NCBI RefSeq assembly: GCF_026212465.1
Contig: NC_080056.1
Coordinates: 19,111,246 to 19,175,245 of the forward strand
Direction of reading: 5' to 3'
From: Amaranthus tricolor
Taxonomy: Eukaryota; Streptophyta; Magnoliopsida; Caryophyllales; Amaranthaceae
DNA: 64,000 nt
Position numbers and translations under genes: made by a program. A model generated the notes under the pieces. That model was given only the letters and a program-made list of their open reading frames with translations. It searched no databases and was not told where the DNA came from. Shown piece after piece: positions 1 through 9,693 of this stretch. Each line of letters starts with the position of its first letter. Position 1 is the first letter of the stretch.

Positions 1-1642
1 ATATAAATGATTTTTACCATGGTAGTGAATCGGACCCAAGCATATGGCCATGTGACGAAACTACCTAGGGCGTCTGATAGTTTCTCAAGGCTCTATTCTG
101 GCATTGGAACCGAGAGTGAGAAATCTTAAAACCCCTTTAGAATAGTTTCCACTGTCACACTGATGTGGCCACTTGTAACAGGCATCGAATGCACTGTTTG
201 GCCTTCTTTGGTTGGCTGTGCCACACCATATGCAACCTCAGTTAAATCGCCATCACTAACAACACCTAACTGAGGCAGCAAAAGAGAACAAGAAGTCGCC
301 TCCGAAAAATTGTGTCGTTTAATATAATAAGCATCACAATAAAATATTAAAACACGTTGCAATTTTAAATTAATAAGTGCTTATATATTTAAAAACCATG
401 TACCTGTACCACTGGCTCGGGAGTTGGCTCCGGATTTTGAGCAACGGAGTTCATGGTCTCCAGTGTGGGATTTTGCCCTTTAGGGGTAGTAATGGGCTGG
501 GGTGCTACGGGAGTAATGGGCTCGGGTGTTGGCTCGACCGAAGCGTTAGTATCCCCATGTTGACTTTCCTGATCCTCGACAATCAGGTTTGCCAAGTCAA
601 CAATCGGTGCTCCCATCTTCTGCAACATAAGTGCCACTTTGGCGAGAATATCCTTCGTAATTTTTTGCTCGGAGGGTTGCTACTTCATCAGGTGGCATCG
701 TTCGGGATTGAGTAGCAACACACTCTTTGTCGAATGCCTTCTTTAACCCCACTCGGATGCTTCCTTTTCCAACTACCCACCCTCTATGGTCTTTCCCTAA
801 GACCATATGCAATGCATCAACATTGCCTCTTGGGGTGAACTCCCCCGTAGCTTCTTTTTCCTTCCAGCCCATCTGTTCAAATAAAAAGTGACATATATAA
901 CAATTAGTATAAGTAAATCAAAGCCAAAAAAATACAGAACAAATCAAGAATATACTTAATAATTTCAAAACTCACCAACAGTATCAGCAACCTTCTTCGT
1001 TCCCGGATCAGTAATGGTAAATATACCACTTGCATCTCGGGAATGAAGCCCGCAATACCAATGTCGCACCCAATCTCCAGCAGGAGTATTCACGGATGCG
1101 GAGGTAGTCATAGATGAGGGCGTGGCTGGACTTTGATTGGGGCATAAACCCACTCTTTTCGAACCTCATCGTACGTTTTTTGGCCCAAGCGATGATAAAA
1201 CTTCCTTTTGCTTGCTGATTTAGAAGCTTTACCATACTTTTCCTAATTAATCAATAGAAATTAAATGTAATATATTAGTTTAATGATTGAATCAAAAGAA
1301 GTAAATTCAAATCAAAAGCTATAATATAATATGGAATACTTACAACTTCAATGGGAGTTGTTCTTTTGGCAACAAAAGCCTCCCATTCATTTTTTGATAT
1401 GTGACCCCATATTTCGTAGGGCATCTTCGAAGGTGCTTGCTCTCCATCTTCTTTTCCCTTTTTGACCTTTTTGGTCGTACGGGCACGCTTCTTCGTGATC
1501 CAGCCAGTTACTAGCTTGGATTTGAAATCTCTGAATCTTTCAGCAACAGCTGAAAGAAACACATTCTTTTTCTCCTCATCGTTCTCGATGTGAAAAAGAT
1601 TCTACCAAAACAAATTATGTTTATTAGTGTCAATTAAATTAA

Positions 1643-1909
1643 GGGATATTATCAATGTTACCCCTGTACTATAGCAAAATAACAATGGTACCCTAGTGTA
1701 TTTCAATGGTACCCCCCAAGTATATGCTAATTATAACCGTGACATTATTAATGATTTTCCATTAAATGTCCGTTAAATTTTGAATTTAACCTAACTATGG
1801 TTAGTTTCTTCTTCTTCCTTTTTCCCTTTCCTTTTCCTGCTCTCCTTTCATGGCTGCTTCATCTCAAGTCCGACAATGATCAACCCGAATATGCAAAAAA
1901 GAGCGAATT
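1643..1909 (+). repeat. Pack-MULE left terminal inverted repeat
   Basis: About 267 bp matching the reverse complement of 2766-3033 with few mismatches. It ends at the GAGCGAATT motif at 1901-1909. Confidence 0.9.
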
Positions 1910-2044
1910 GATTTTCCGTCGCCAGAGAAAACATTGTTGATGGCATGAATTGAATTTAGACAGAAATAAAAGCTTAAAAAAGGCTGAACCAGGAGAAGGA
2001 GAAACACGATGTTCCAAAGGTAGGACCCACAAAAACCACTAACC

Positions 2045-2765
2045 GTCAGTATGATCGCATATTTGGGATTTGGGTTGAAGGGGTTGAACTTCATCGTAGT
2101 TGTACTGCTGAGCCTACTCATTCTAGAATCTTCTGGAATGTTCGTAAGGATGTAACTAAATATTCATCTCTTCTTATGAAATCTAATTTAAATCTTTCAG
2201 TTTATATGGGAAATATTGTTAATAAAACTTATACTGGTGTTTATCATGTTAACGTCACTTTTCATTACTACCCATTTGAGAATTTTGATCAAAAAAGGGG
2301 AATTTGGTTGATTTATATGGAAATTCAGCAGATTTAAAACTACCCATTTCCAGAAATTTACCATTAAATGATGGGTTATGGTTTGAAATTCATAATTCTA
2401 CTGATTTTAAAATGAAGGAATTGGTAATCCCTAAGAATGTTTATAGAACTGTATTAGAAATTTATGTTTCATTTCATGAAAATGATGAATTTTGGTATAC
2501 AAATCTTGATAATGATTATTTAATGGCTAATTTGAGTTTGCCTGGAAATGGTCCTTTTAGGGAGGTTTTAGTGAAGTTAGATGATGATTTAGTAGGAGTT
2601 GTTTGGCCATTTACTGTGATTTTTACTGGTGGAATTAATCCCCTTCTTTGGAGACCAATTATTGCCATTGGATCATTTGATTTACCCTCTTACGACATCG
2701 AAATTACTCCGTTTTTGGGTAAATTGTTGGATGGAAACCCACACAGATTCGGGTTTTGTGTTACG
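2045..2765 (+). pseudogene. Captured fragment of a peptide-N4-(N-acetyl-beta-glucosaminyl)asparagine amidase A (PNGase A) gene
   Basis: Host-derived core of the Pack-MULE. Conceptual translation matches the plant PNGase A family, secretory-pathway enzymes that cut N-glycans from glycopeptides. Recognisable segments in order are YDRIFGIWVEGVEL, SCTAEPT, KTYTGVYHVNVTFHYYPFE, then after a frame change ADLKLPISRNLPLNDGLWFE, YVSFHENDEFWYTN, GNGPFREV, VWPFTVIFTGGINPLLWRP and GSFDLPSYDIEITPFLG. The frame change falls at an A6G4 run near 2292-2301. The second frame is open from 2304 and runs on into the right terminal repeat, ending at 2795. It covers only a central part of the usual protein of over 500 residues, with no signal peptide. 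Function as an enzyme is therefore unlikely; a regulatory transcript against the parent gene is possible but not shown. Confidence 0.85.
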
Positions 2766-3033
2766 AATTCGCTCTTTTCTGCATATTCGGGTTGATCATT
2801 GTCGGACTTGAGATGAAGCAGCCATGGAAGGAGAGCAAGAAGAGGAAAGGGAAAAGGGAAGAAGAAGAAACTAACCATAGTTAAGTTAAATTCAAAATTT
2901 AACGGACATTTAACGGAAAAATCATTAATAGTGTCACGGTTGTAATTAGCATATACTTGGGGGGTACCATTGAAATACACTGGGGTACCATTGTTATTTT
3001 GCTATAGTACAAGGGTACCATTGATAATATCCC
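2766..3033 (-). repeat. Pack-MULE right terminal inverted repeat
   Basis: About 268 bp, inverted copy of 1643-1909. The open frame of the captured gene runs through its first 30 bp and stops at 2795. Confidence 0.9.
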
Positions 3034-3534
3034 TTAAATTAATTTTAAAATGAAACTAAATGAATAAAAATAGTAGTTTCTTACCACAGTATTATTCTAT
3101 AGAGAGTTCTTCAAAACCTTTGGAACCTCGTTCCATGCGTAAAATATGGAAATCTTGCGGACATATAGGTCCACTTGTTTTTCCATATTGCCTACGCCAT
3201 TTTCCACAGGTTTGACCCAATGCATTATATTCCAAATGCATGGGTTCTGTGACTTTGAGGTTTTTTGTAGGACCTCGCCCTTTTCTTTTCTTAGTGGTAG
3301 TGAAAGCATCCGTTAGTGGGGCGTCTTCAGTGTCATAATCATTGTTAAGTGGAGGAGTGTCTTCAGCCATACGCTCGTATCTAACAATTTGGTCTTCTTC
3401 AGTGTCATAACTATGATGCTCATTATCCGAGGTCTCAATCTCGGGGACAATTTCGTCTCTGAAAAGATGCATTGTATATCAGTACCTGAAAGAGTATGAA
3501 TAGAAATATATTAGAACATAGGAACATAAATTCA

Positions 3535-3935
3535 ATTCTAACAAAATAGTGTTGTGTGCGAAAGTGCCAAAAAAGCTTGAAAAACCTTTAAATCGCAACT
3601 TACCAAGTAATATTAGGAATATGACTATGACTTTCAATTCTAACCACTTCAACACAATAATATATACAAAATAGTGTTGTGTGCAATGTTTCATGCAAAA
3701 CAAACCAAGTTTGAGCTACTTTATGCGCGAAAGTGCCAAAAAAAGCTTTAAAACACCTTAAAATCGCAACTTACCAAGTAATATTAAGAATATAACTATG
3801 ATTTACAATTCTAACCACTTCAACACAATAATATATACCAAATAGTGTTGTGTGCAAAGTTTCATGCAAAACAAACCAAGTATGATCTACTTTATACACG
3901 AAAGTGCCAAAAAAAGCTTTAAAAACCTTAAAATT
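3535..3935. repeat. About 170-bp tandem repeat between the two CACTA genes
   Basis: The motif AAAGTGCCAAAAAA occurs at 3561, 3730 and 3901, with matching flanks including CAATTCTAACCACTTCAAC and ATAGTGTTGTGTGC. This makes a bit over two diverged units of about 170 bp. The array lies between the TNPA-like first exon and the 3' end of the TNP2-like gene, so it is intergenic within the transposon. Confidence 0.8.
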
Positions 3936-5617
3936 CATACCTTGTGAATCACTTAATTCAAATGTATTCCTTCCGTGTGATCTACACGCATATAACCAAC
4001 ATCTACATCATCTTGATCCAGATTTTGGATTGATAAAGGGCGGGGAGTCTTCAAAAGCTTCATATTCTTCCTCATCCTCAACATCACCTATACCACGGAT
4101 GCTTCTTTTCCCGGTACAACAATAGACCATTTTTTATCAGACAGGTCTACAATGTAGAATACTTGCTTGGCTTATGTGGCTAGTATGAATGGCTCCTCAC
4201 TATCACGCAAACGAACTAAGTCTACAAGAGTGAATCCACAAGGGTCGTAATTTTTTATGCATCGTCGATTATTATCTACCCACTTACATTTGAAAAGACC
4301 GATAGTGAAAGTAGAGTAGTCAAGCTCCCATATTTCATGTACGCGCCCGTAGTATACCAATTTAGCATCAACCGACGCTTGATCCTTGGCACCCGCTTAA
4401 AATGTAGATGACACCAAAATAGCAACCCCACTATTCTATAGATAAGATGACTTCTTATCTTGACCCTCAATCCAAAATGTTAAGCCATTGACATCGTAAC
4501 CCTCATATTTGTTGAAATCATCACGAGGACCAAAAGCTAACCACTTAACAATTTCTGATATACCCTTGAGTTCTTCACTTATTACTCGATTATGAAACCA
4601 ATCAATAAACGTCTTGTTATGCAACTGCATCAATCCCCTATCCCCTTTACAAGGATATTTTGCGCACAATATATCTAAATGCTCACTCAAAAAAGGATGG
4701 AATTCAGGAATATGATGCAACACATACAAGTGTGCTTATAGAAGACTATCTTGAGGAGGTGTGATCGATTTGGAGCCAATTATTCCTTTTCTCTCAATCC
4801 TTCCTTCATGTCAAGACGTGGGAAGTCTAATAGGGTTTGCCATGGCTAAATACTTGGCTATAAAGTTACTAATCTCATCGCTCACAGTGCCTTGAATCAT
4901 ACTCCCCTCGGGTTGTGCTGGATTCCTCACTTTGTTTTGTAAAACACCCATGTGTCTTTCAAAAGGATAACACCACCTTAAAAAAACTGGACCCAAAAGC
5001 TTGATCTCACGAATGACATGGACAATAAGATGAACCATTATGTAAAAGAAAGAAGGTGGAAAATACATCTCCAACTTGCATAAAGTTGTAATCACGTCGA
5101 GTTGAAGAGCATCAAGTTTGAGATCAAGAACTTTACTAAAAATTGCGTTGAAGAACGAACATACCTCGATAATAGCATATCTCACATGTTTTGGCAGTAT
5201 TCCACGGATTGCAATTGGTAAGAACACTTGCATCATTATATGGAAATCGTGAGATTTCATGCTTCCCAACTTCAGCTCACTATTTAGGGTCACAAATCTC
5301 TTCATGTTGGATGAGTACCCGACGGAACCTTAATGCCATACAAAGAATTACAAAATCCTCACTTCTCTTCTTTGGACAATGTGTAGCAAGTTGGAGGAAA
5401 ATAAACTTTGTCATTACTCATCTTCTTCTTACCACCCTTTCGCTTTTTACTGCCACCAACTTCATCAGCTCTATTTCTTTTCTTACTCACCTTAACATGT
5501 GCCCACAACTCCGGATGAAGACCCTTACATTCAAACCAATCTCGCACGGCCCTAACATCCTTTGACTTATTCGGAATGTTCATGAGAGTCCCGAGTATGG
5601 CATGGCATACATTTTTC

Positions 5618-6893
5618 TCTATATGCATAACGTCAACACAATGCCTAACTTGTAGATTTCTCTAATATGGAAGCTTCCAAAAGATTGATTCTTTTTTCCA
5701 TAATCGGTCTTCAACCCCTTGCACTTACCCTGTTTTACCAAATACATTCTCAACTCCCTTAACCTGTTCATAAACCTCATAACCGGTCAACGGTCGACGA
5801 GCTACACGGTCCTTAACCTCTCCGTTGAACATCTTCTTCTTCTTACGATATTGGTAATCTCGTGGGAGAAACTTTCGATGGTGCATGAATACGTGTTTGC
5901 ACTTAGGAATCCACGTGGATTCCATGTCATCGATACATATTGGGCATGCTTTATTCCCTTTGTTCTTATACCTCGATAAGTTACCATATGCCGGAAAATC
6001 ATTAATAGTGCATAAAAGCATTGCACGCAAGGGGAACTCCTCATTAGCATATGCATCAAACACGGAAACGCCTTCATCCCACATCTTTCTCAAATCCTCT
6101 ACGAGAGGTGTTAGATATACATCTATGTCATTTCCAGGTTGTTTAGGACTCGAGATAAGAAACGAGAGCATAATGTATTTACACTTTATACACAACCAAG
6201 GAGGAAAATTATAGATCACTAATAGTACCGGCCAAGTACTATGTTGAGAACTAAGATTGCCGAATGGGTTCATTCAATCCGTACACAGTCCAAGCCTTAA
6301 ATTATGAACCTCATCCCCAAAAGTTTTATGCAACCTATCAATACTCTTCCACTCCGGAGAATCAGATGGATGTGTGAGCAAGTGACCTTTCTTCACCCTA
6401 TCTGCATGCCACCTCAAATTTAACGCATCTTTCTTTATAGAAAACAAGCGCTTGAATCTAGTTATTATTGGAAGATACCACAATACCTTAGCCGGGGGCC
6501 CTTTAGCATCCCGAGCCCCTTTACGCTTGTAGCGCGATAACCCACACCTAGGACACTCTTCTAACTTATTATTTTCATTCCGATACAACACACAATCATT
6601 CGGACACGCATGAATCTTCTGGTACTCTAAGCCGAAAGGACACATGAGCATTTTGGCATAATATGTAGACTTTGGAAGTTCATTTCCCTCAGGAAGCATC
6701 TCACCTAACGCTTCTAATAACATTGTGAAACTAGCGTCACTCCAATTGAACTTTGACTTAATGTTGAAAATTGTCAACACTGTTGTTAGTTTGGTGAACT
6801 TTGTACATCCAGGGTACAAAGGCTTTTGAAAAGCCTCTGTCAACAAGTCAAAAACACGAGGACGTTTTCCTAACTCATCCTCGACTCCCTCCA
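5618..6893. repeat. Internal tandem duplication of the TNP2 gene, copy 1
   Basis: 1276 bp repeated at 6906-8181 with offset 1288 and only scattered mismatches. It covers the zinc-binding and Transposase_21 regions. Copy 1 keeps a continuous frame from MEGVEDELGK to RLGLCTD. Only 12 bp separate the copies, and that filler repeats the local sequence AATGCCTAACTTGT. Confidence 0.95.
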
Positions 6894-6905
6894 ATGCCTA
6901 ACTTG

Positions 6906-8181
6906 TCTATATGCATAACGTCAACACAATGCCTAACTTGTAGATTTCTCTAATATGGAAGCTTCCAAAAGATTGATTCTTTTTTTCATAATCGGTCTTC
7001 AACCCCTTGCACTTACCCTGTTTTACCAAATACATTCTCAACTCCCTTAACCTGTTCATAAACCTCATAACCGGTCAACGGTCGACGAGCTACACGGTCC
7101 TTAACCTCTCCGTTGAACATCTTCTTCTTCTTACGATATTGGTAATCTCGTGGGAGGAACTTTCGATGGTGCATGAATACGTGTTTGCACTTAGGAATCC
7201 ACGTGGATTCCATGTCATCGATACATATTGGGCATGCTTTATTCCCTTTGGTCTTATACCTCGATAAGTTACCATATGCCGGAAAATCATTAATAGTGCA
7301 TAAAAGCATTGCACGCAAGGGGAACTCCTCATTAGCATATGCATCAAACACGGAAACGCCTTCATCCCACATCTTTCTCAAATCCTCTACGAGAGGTGTT
7401 AGATATACATCTATGTCATTGCCAGGTTGTTTAGGACTCGAGATAAGAAACGAGAGCATAATGTATTTACACTTTATACACAACCAAGGAGGAAAATTAT
7501 AGATCACTAATAGTACCGGCCAAGTACTATGTTGAGAACTAAGATTGCCAAATGGGTTCATTCAATCCGTACACAGTCCAAGCCTTAAATTATGAACCTC
7601 ATCCCCAAAAGTTTTATGCAACCTATCAATACTCTTCCACTCCGGAGAATCAGATGGATGTGTGAGCAAGTGACCTTTCTTCACCCTATCTGCATGCCAC
7701 CTCAAATTTAACGCATCTTTCTTTATAGAAAAACAAGCGCTTGAATCTAGGTATTATTGGAAGATACCACAATACCTTAGCCGGGGGCCCTTTAGCATCC
7801 CGAGCCCCTTTACGCTTGTAGCGCGATAACCCACACCTAGGGCACTCTTCTAACTTATTGTTTTCATTCCGATACAACACACAATCATTCGGACACGCAT
7901 GAATCTTCTGGTACTCTAAGCCGAAAGGACACATGAGCATTTTGGCATAATATGTCGACTTTGGAAGTTCATTTCCCTCAGGAAGCATCTCACCTAACGC
8001 TTCTAATAACATTGTGAAACTAGCGTCACTCCAATTGAACTTTGACTTAAGTTGAAAATTGTCAACACTGTTGTTAGTTTGGTGAACTTTGTACATCCAG
8101 GGTACAAAGGCTTTTGAAAAGCCTCTGTCAACAAGTCAAAAACACGAGGACGTTTTCCTAACTCATCCTCGACTCCCTCCA
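6906..8181. repeat. Internal tandem duplication of the TNP2 gene, copy 2
   Basis: Copy of 5618-6893. It has one extra A near 7730 (GAAAAACAAGCG against GAAAACAAGCG) and one lost base near 8048 (TTAAGTTG against TTAATGTTG), each shifting the transposase frame. These changes are absent from copy 1, so they postdate the duplication or reflect sequencing error. Confidence 0.95.
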
Positions 8182-8567
8182 TCATCTCATCAACACGATC
8201 CACATCCTCATCGACATTCTCTTCATCTATCTCACACCCATCAACATGATCTACTACATCCTCATTGACATCAACCACATTATTGACATCCTCAACAACA
8301 CTTTTCTCTTTGTAAACTCCCTCCTCACCATGCCAAACCCAAACATGATATTGAGGCCTAAACCCACGTCGAAGTATGTGCTTTCTAAGGATATCAATAC
8401 TATCTACCTTTGATACATTGCCACAAGTGACACATGGGCAATAAAAACCAACTCCCCTAGCTTGTCCTAACTTGATGTTTAACTTCAGTACTACAAAATT
8501 CTAATACGCCATCAATAAATTCTGACGATTCAATGTTTCCACACATCCAAGAACGATCTTTTGTCAT

Positions 8568-9476
8568 CCTAATTAGTGTGATTAATTAATTCAAAACAAA
8601 ATTAATACATAACTTTTAACATATATAATTAACCCAAATTAACCCTATTTAACATATTTTAATGACAAAACATATATAACCAAAAAAAACGCCATTTTCT
8701 TTAATCAAATACACATAAATCAAAATAATAAGAAACTAATAATATACAACTACATACATAAATAAATTATTCACATTCCCATATACAACTACATATATAC
8801 ATAAGTAAATTATTCACATTCAATCTACTCTAAAAATCCTAATTAATTAAAATTATTCACATTCAAATATTCAAGTACATACATAAGTAAATTATTCACA
8901 TTCAAATATAAAATACATACCTTGGTAATGAGATATGATAATTTTGTTTCTACAATAAGATTATGTAACCTACAATGAAAAACAAAATCAAAATTAGTAT
9001 AAAAAAAGACTAAATCCTTATTAAAATACAATGAAGCTATTTTTGAAGAACTTAAATAAAGATTGAAAAATTTATACCTTGAAAAGAACAAGAGTAGCCC
9101 TAATTTCGTGGCTTTTGAAGGAAAAGCAACAATGGTGGGTTGAAGAACTTAAACAAAGATGGAGAAGGAAATTCTTGCAATGGGTGGTTATTGAAGCAAC
9201 AAATTTCAACAACACAGTAACTTGAAGAACTTAAACAGAGTCGTGGGGTTTGGAAAATGATGAACTAAATGAAGAGAAAACACAGTAGAGTCGTAGTTTT
9301 TGAAGAACTTGAAGAACTCGAAGAGATTTTTTGTGGGTTTTTGAAGAAATTTTCTAAAATTGAAGAGCTTGAAGAAGAAGACAATCGTCGTCGTGGGTTT
9401 AAGGAATACAACAGTTATTTGAGGGTTTTAAGCAATTGAACGTTGAAACGCGGGTTTTAAATTTTGGGACTGACTA
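8568..9476. other. CACTA 5' region, no gene seen
   Basis: AT-rich sequence upstream of the transposase start. It contains short tandem-like stretches such as AAATTATTCACATTCAAATA (about 8765-8910) and a purine-rich block of repeated GAAGAACTT/GAAGAG motifs (about 9140-9400), probably untranslated leader and promoter of the transposon. No convincing open reading frame. Confidence 0.5.
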
Positions 9477-9690
9477 TTTGCTGCGGGCTAGCAAATACCG
9501 CAGCATATAAGGGCTTATATGCTTCGGGCTTATTAAAACCGCAGCATATAAGTGCTTATATGCTGCAGGCATCAGGTGAACTGCAGCATTGTATTATATA
9601 TTTTTTTTGCTCTTTTTTTTCTATTTAATGCTGTGTTTAAGGAATATCGCAGCAAATGACACGCAGAAGATACGTTTTTATCCTCTAGTG
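9477..9690. repeat. CACTA subterminal repeats and terminus
   Basis: Short direct and inverted copies of GCTGCGGGCTAGCAAATACC, CCGCAGCATATAAG and TGCTGCAGGC crowd the last 200 bp. The stretch ends with TTTTTATCCTCTAGTG, whose complement starts CACTA. This is the arrangement expected at a CACTA end, where TNPA-type protein binds. Confidence 0.7.
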
Positions 9691-9693
9691 TAC

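Larger units (their letters stand above)
1643..3033. mobile_element. Pack-MULE (Mutator-like non-autonomous element) with captured PNGase A gene fragment
   Basis: The element is 1391 bp long, starts GGGATATTATCAATG and ends with the reverse complement CATTGATAATATCCC. It is flanked by a perfect 9-bp target duplication TTAAATTAA (1634-1642 and 3034-3042), the length made by Mutator-superfamily transposases. Long terminal inverted repeats (1643-1909 and 2766-3033, about 267 bp, highly similar) enclose a core derived from a host gene. No transposase is present, so it must be mobilised in trans. It lies wholly inside an intron of the TNPA-like gene of the CACTA element, so it inserted after the CACTA element was in place. 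Confidence 0.9.
1..3472 (-). pseudogene. TNPA-like CACTA gene (Transposase_24 type), decayed, runs off the left edge
   Basis: This is the second gene of the CACTA element and would encode the accessory DNA-binding protein that recognises the subterminal repeats. Pieces in minus-strand order: an acidic N-terminal exon (3472-3085) with the family motif GRGPTKN and a CGKW segment, frameshifted near 3170; an exon at about 1602-1344 with VFLSAVAERFRDFKSKL and a basic KKRARTTKKVKK stretch; a poorly resolved exon near 1235-965; an exon at about 872-597 with TPRGNVDAL and KKAFDKECVATQSRTMPP; a proline-rich segment at 637-389; and a last exon from about 362 leftwards with EGQTVHSMP and ETILKGF. An in-frame TAA follows KGF, and the matching DFSLSVP sequence continues beyond it. 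The 1.5-kb gap between the first two exons is an intron (donor at 3084/3083) occupied by the Pack-MULE. Confidence 0.7.
3955..8567 (-). pseudogene. TNP2-like CACTA transposase pseudogene (Transposase_21 / DUF4218 / DUF4216)
   Basis: TNP2-type proteins cut and join CACTA transposon ends. The likely start ATG is at 8567-8565, giving an N-terminal transposase-associated domain (MTKDRSWM, then PCVTCGNVSK in another frame). Downstream come an acidic linker, FNWSDASFTMLLEALGEMLP, the zinc-binding ACPNDCVLYRNE...CPRCGLSRY, the Transposase_21 core (MWDEGVSVFDAY, FPLRAMLLCTINDFPAYGNL, CPICIDDMESTW), a DUF4218 segment at about 5305-4811 (HDFHIMMQVFLPIAIRG) and a DUF4216 segment at about 4470-4172 (GLFKCKWVDN). 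It is inactivated several ways: an in-frame TGA before MNPFGN at 6276-6274 (also in the duplicate at 7564-7562), frameshifts in the N-terminal part and at the C terminus, and an internal tandem duplication of 1276 bp. Confidence 0.85.
1..9690 (-). mobile_element. CACTA (En/Spm-type) DNA transposon, left end outside window
   Basis: The element carries the two genes typical of plant CACTA transposons, both on the minus strand: a TNP2-like transposase (about 3955-8567) followed by a TNPA-like gene (from 3472 past the left edge). The transposase-proximal terminus is placed at 9690, where the plus strand reads CTAGTG (minus strand CACTAGAGGATAAAAACG). Just inside lie several short GC-richer motifs of the type GCTGCGG/CCGCAGCATATAAG, the usual subterminal transposase-binding repeats. 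The 3-bp target duplication would be TAC at 9691-9693, but the partner end is not in the window. Both genes carry stops and frameshifts, so this copy is not autonomous. A Pack-MULE is nested inside it. Confidence 0.8.

Noticed and set aside
1864..2121. 85-codon minus-strand frame in the Pack-MULE
   Set aside because: Antisense to the captured PNGase A sequence and the terminal repeat.
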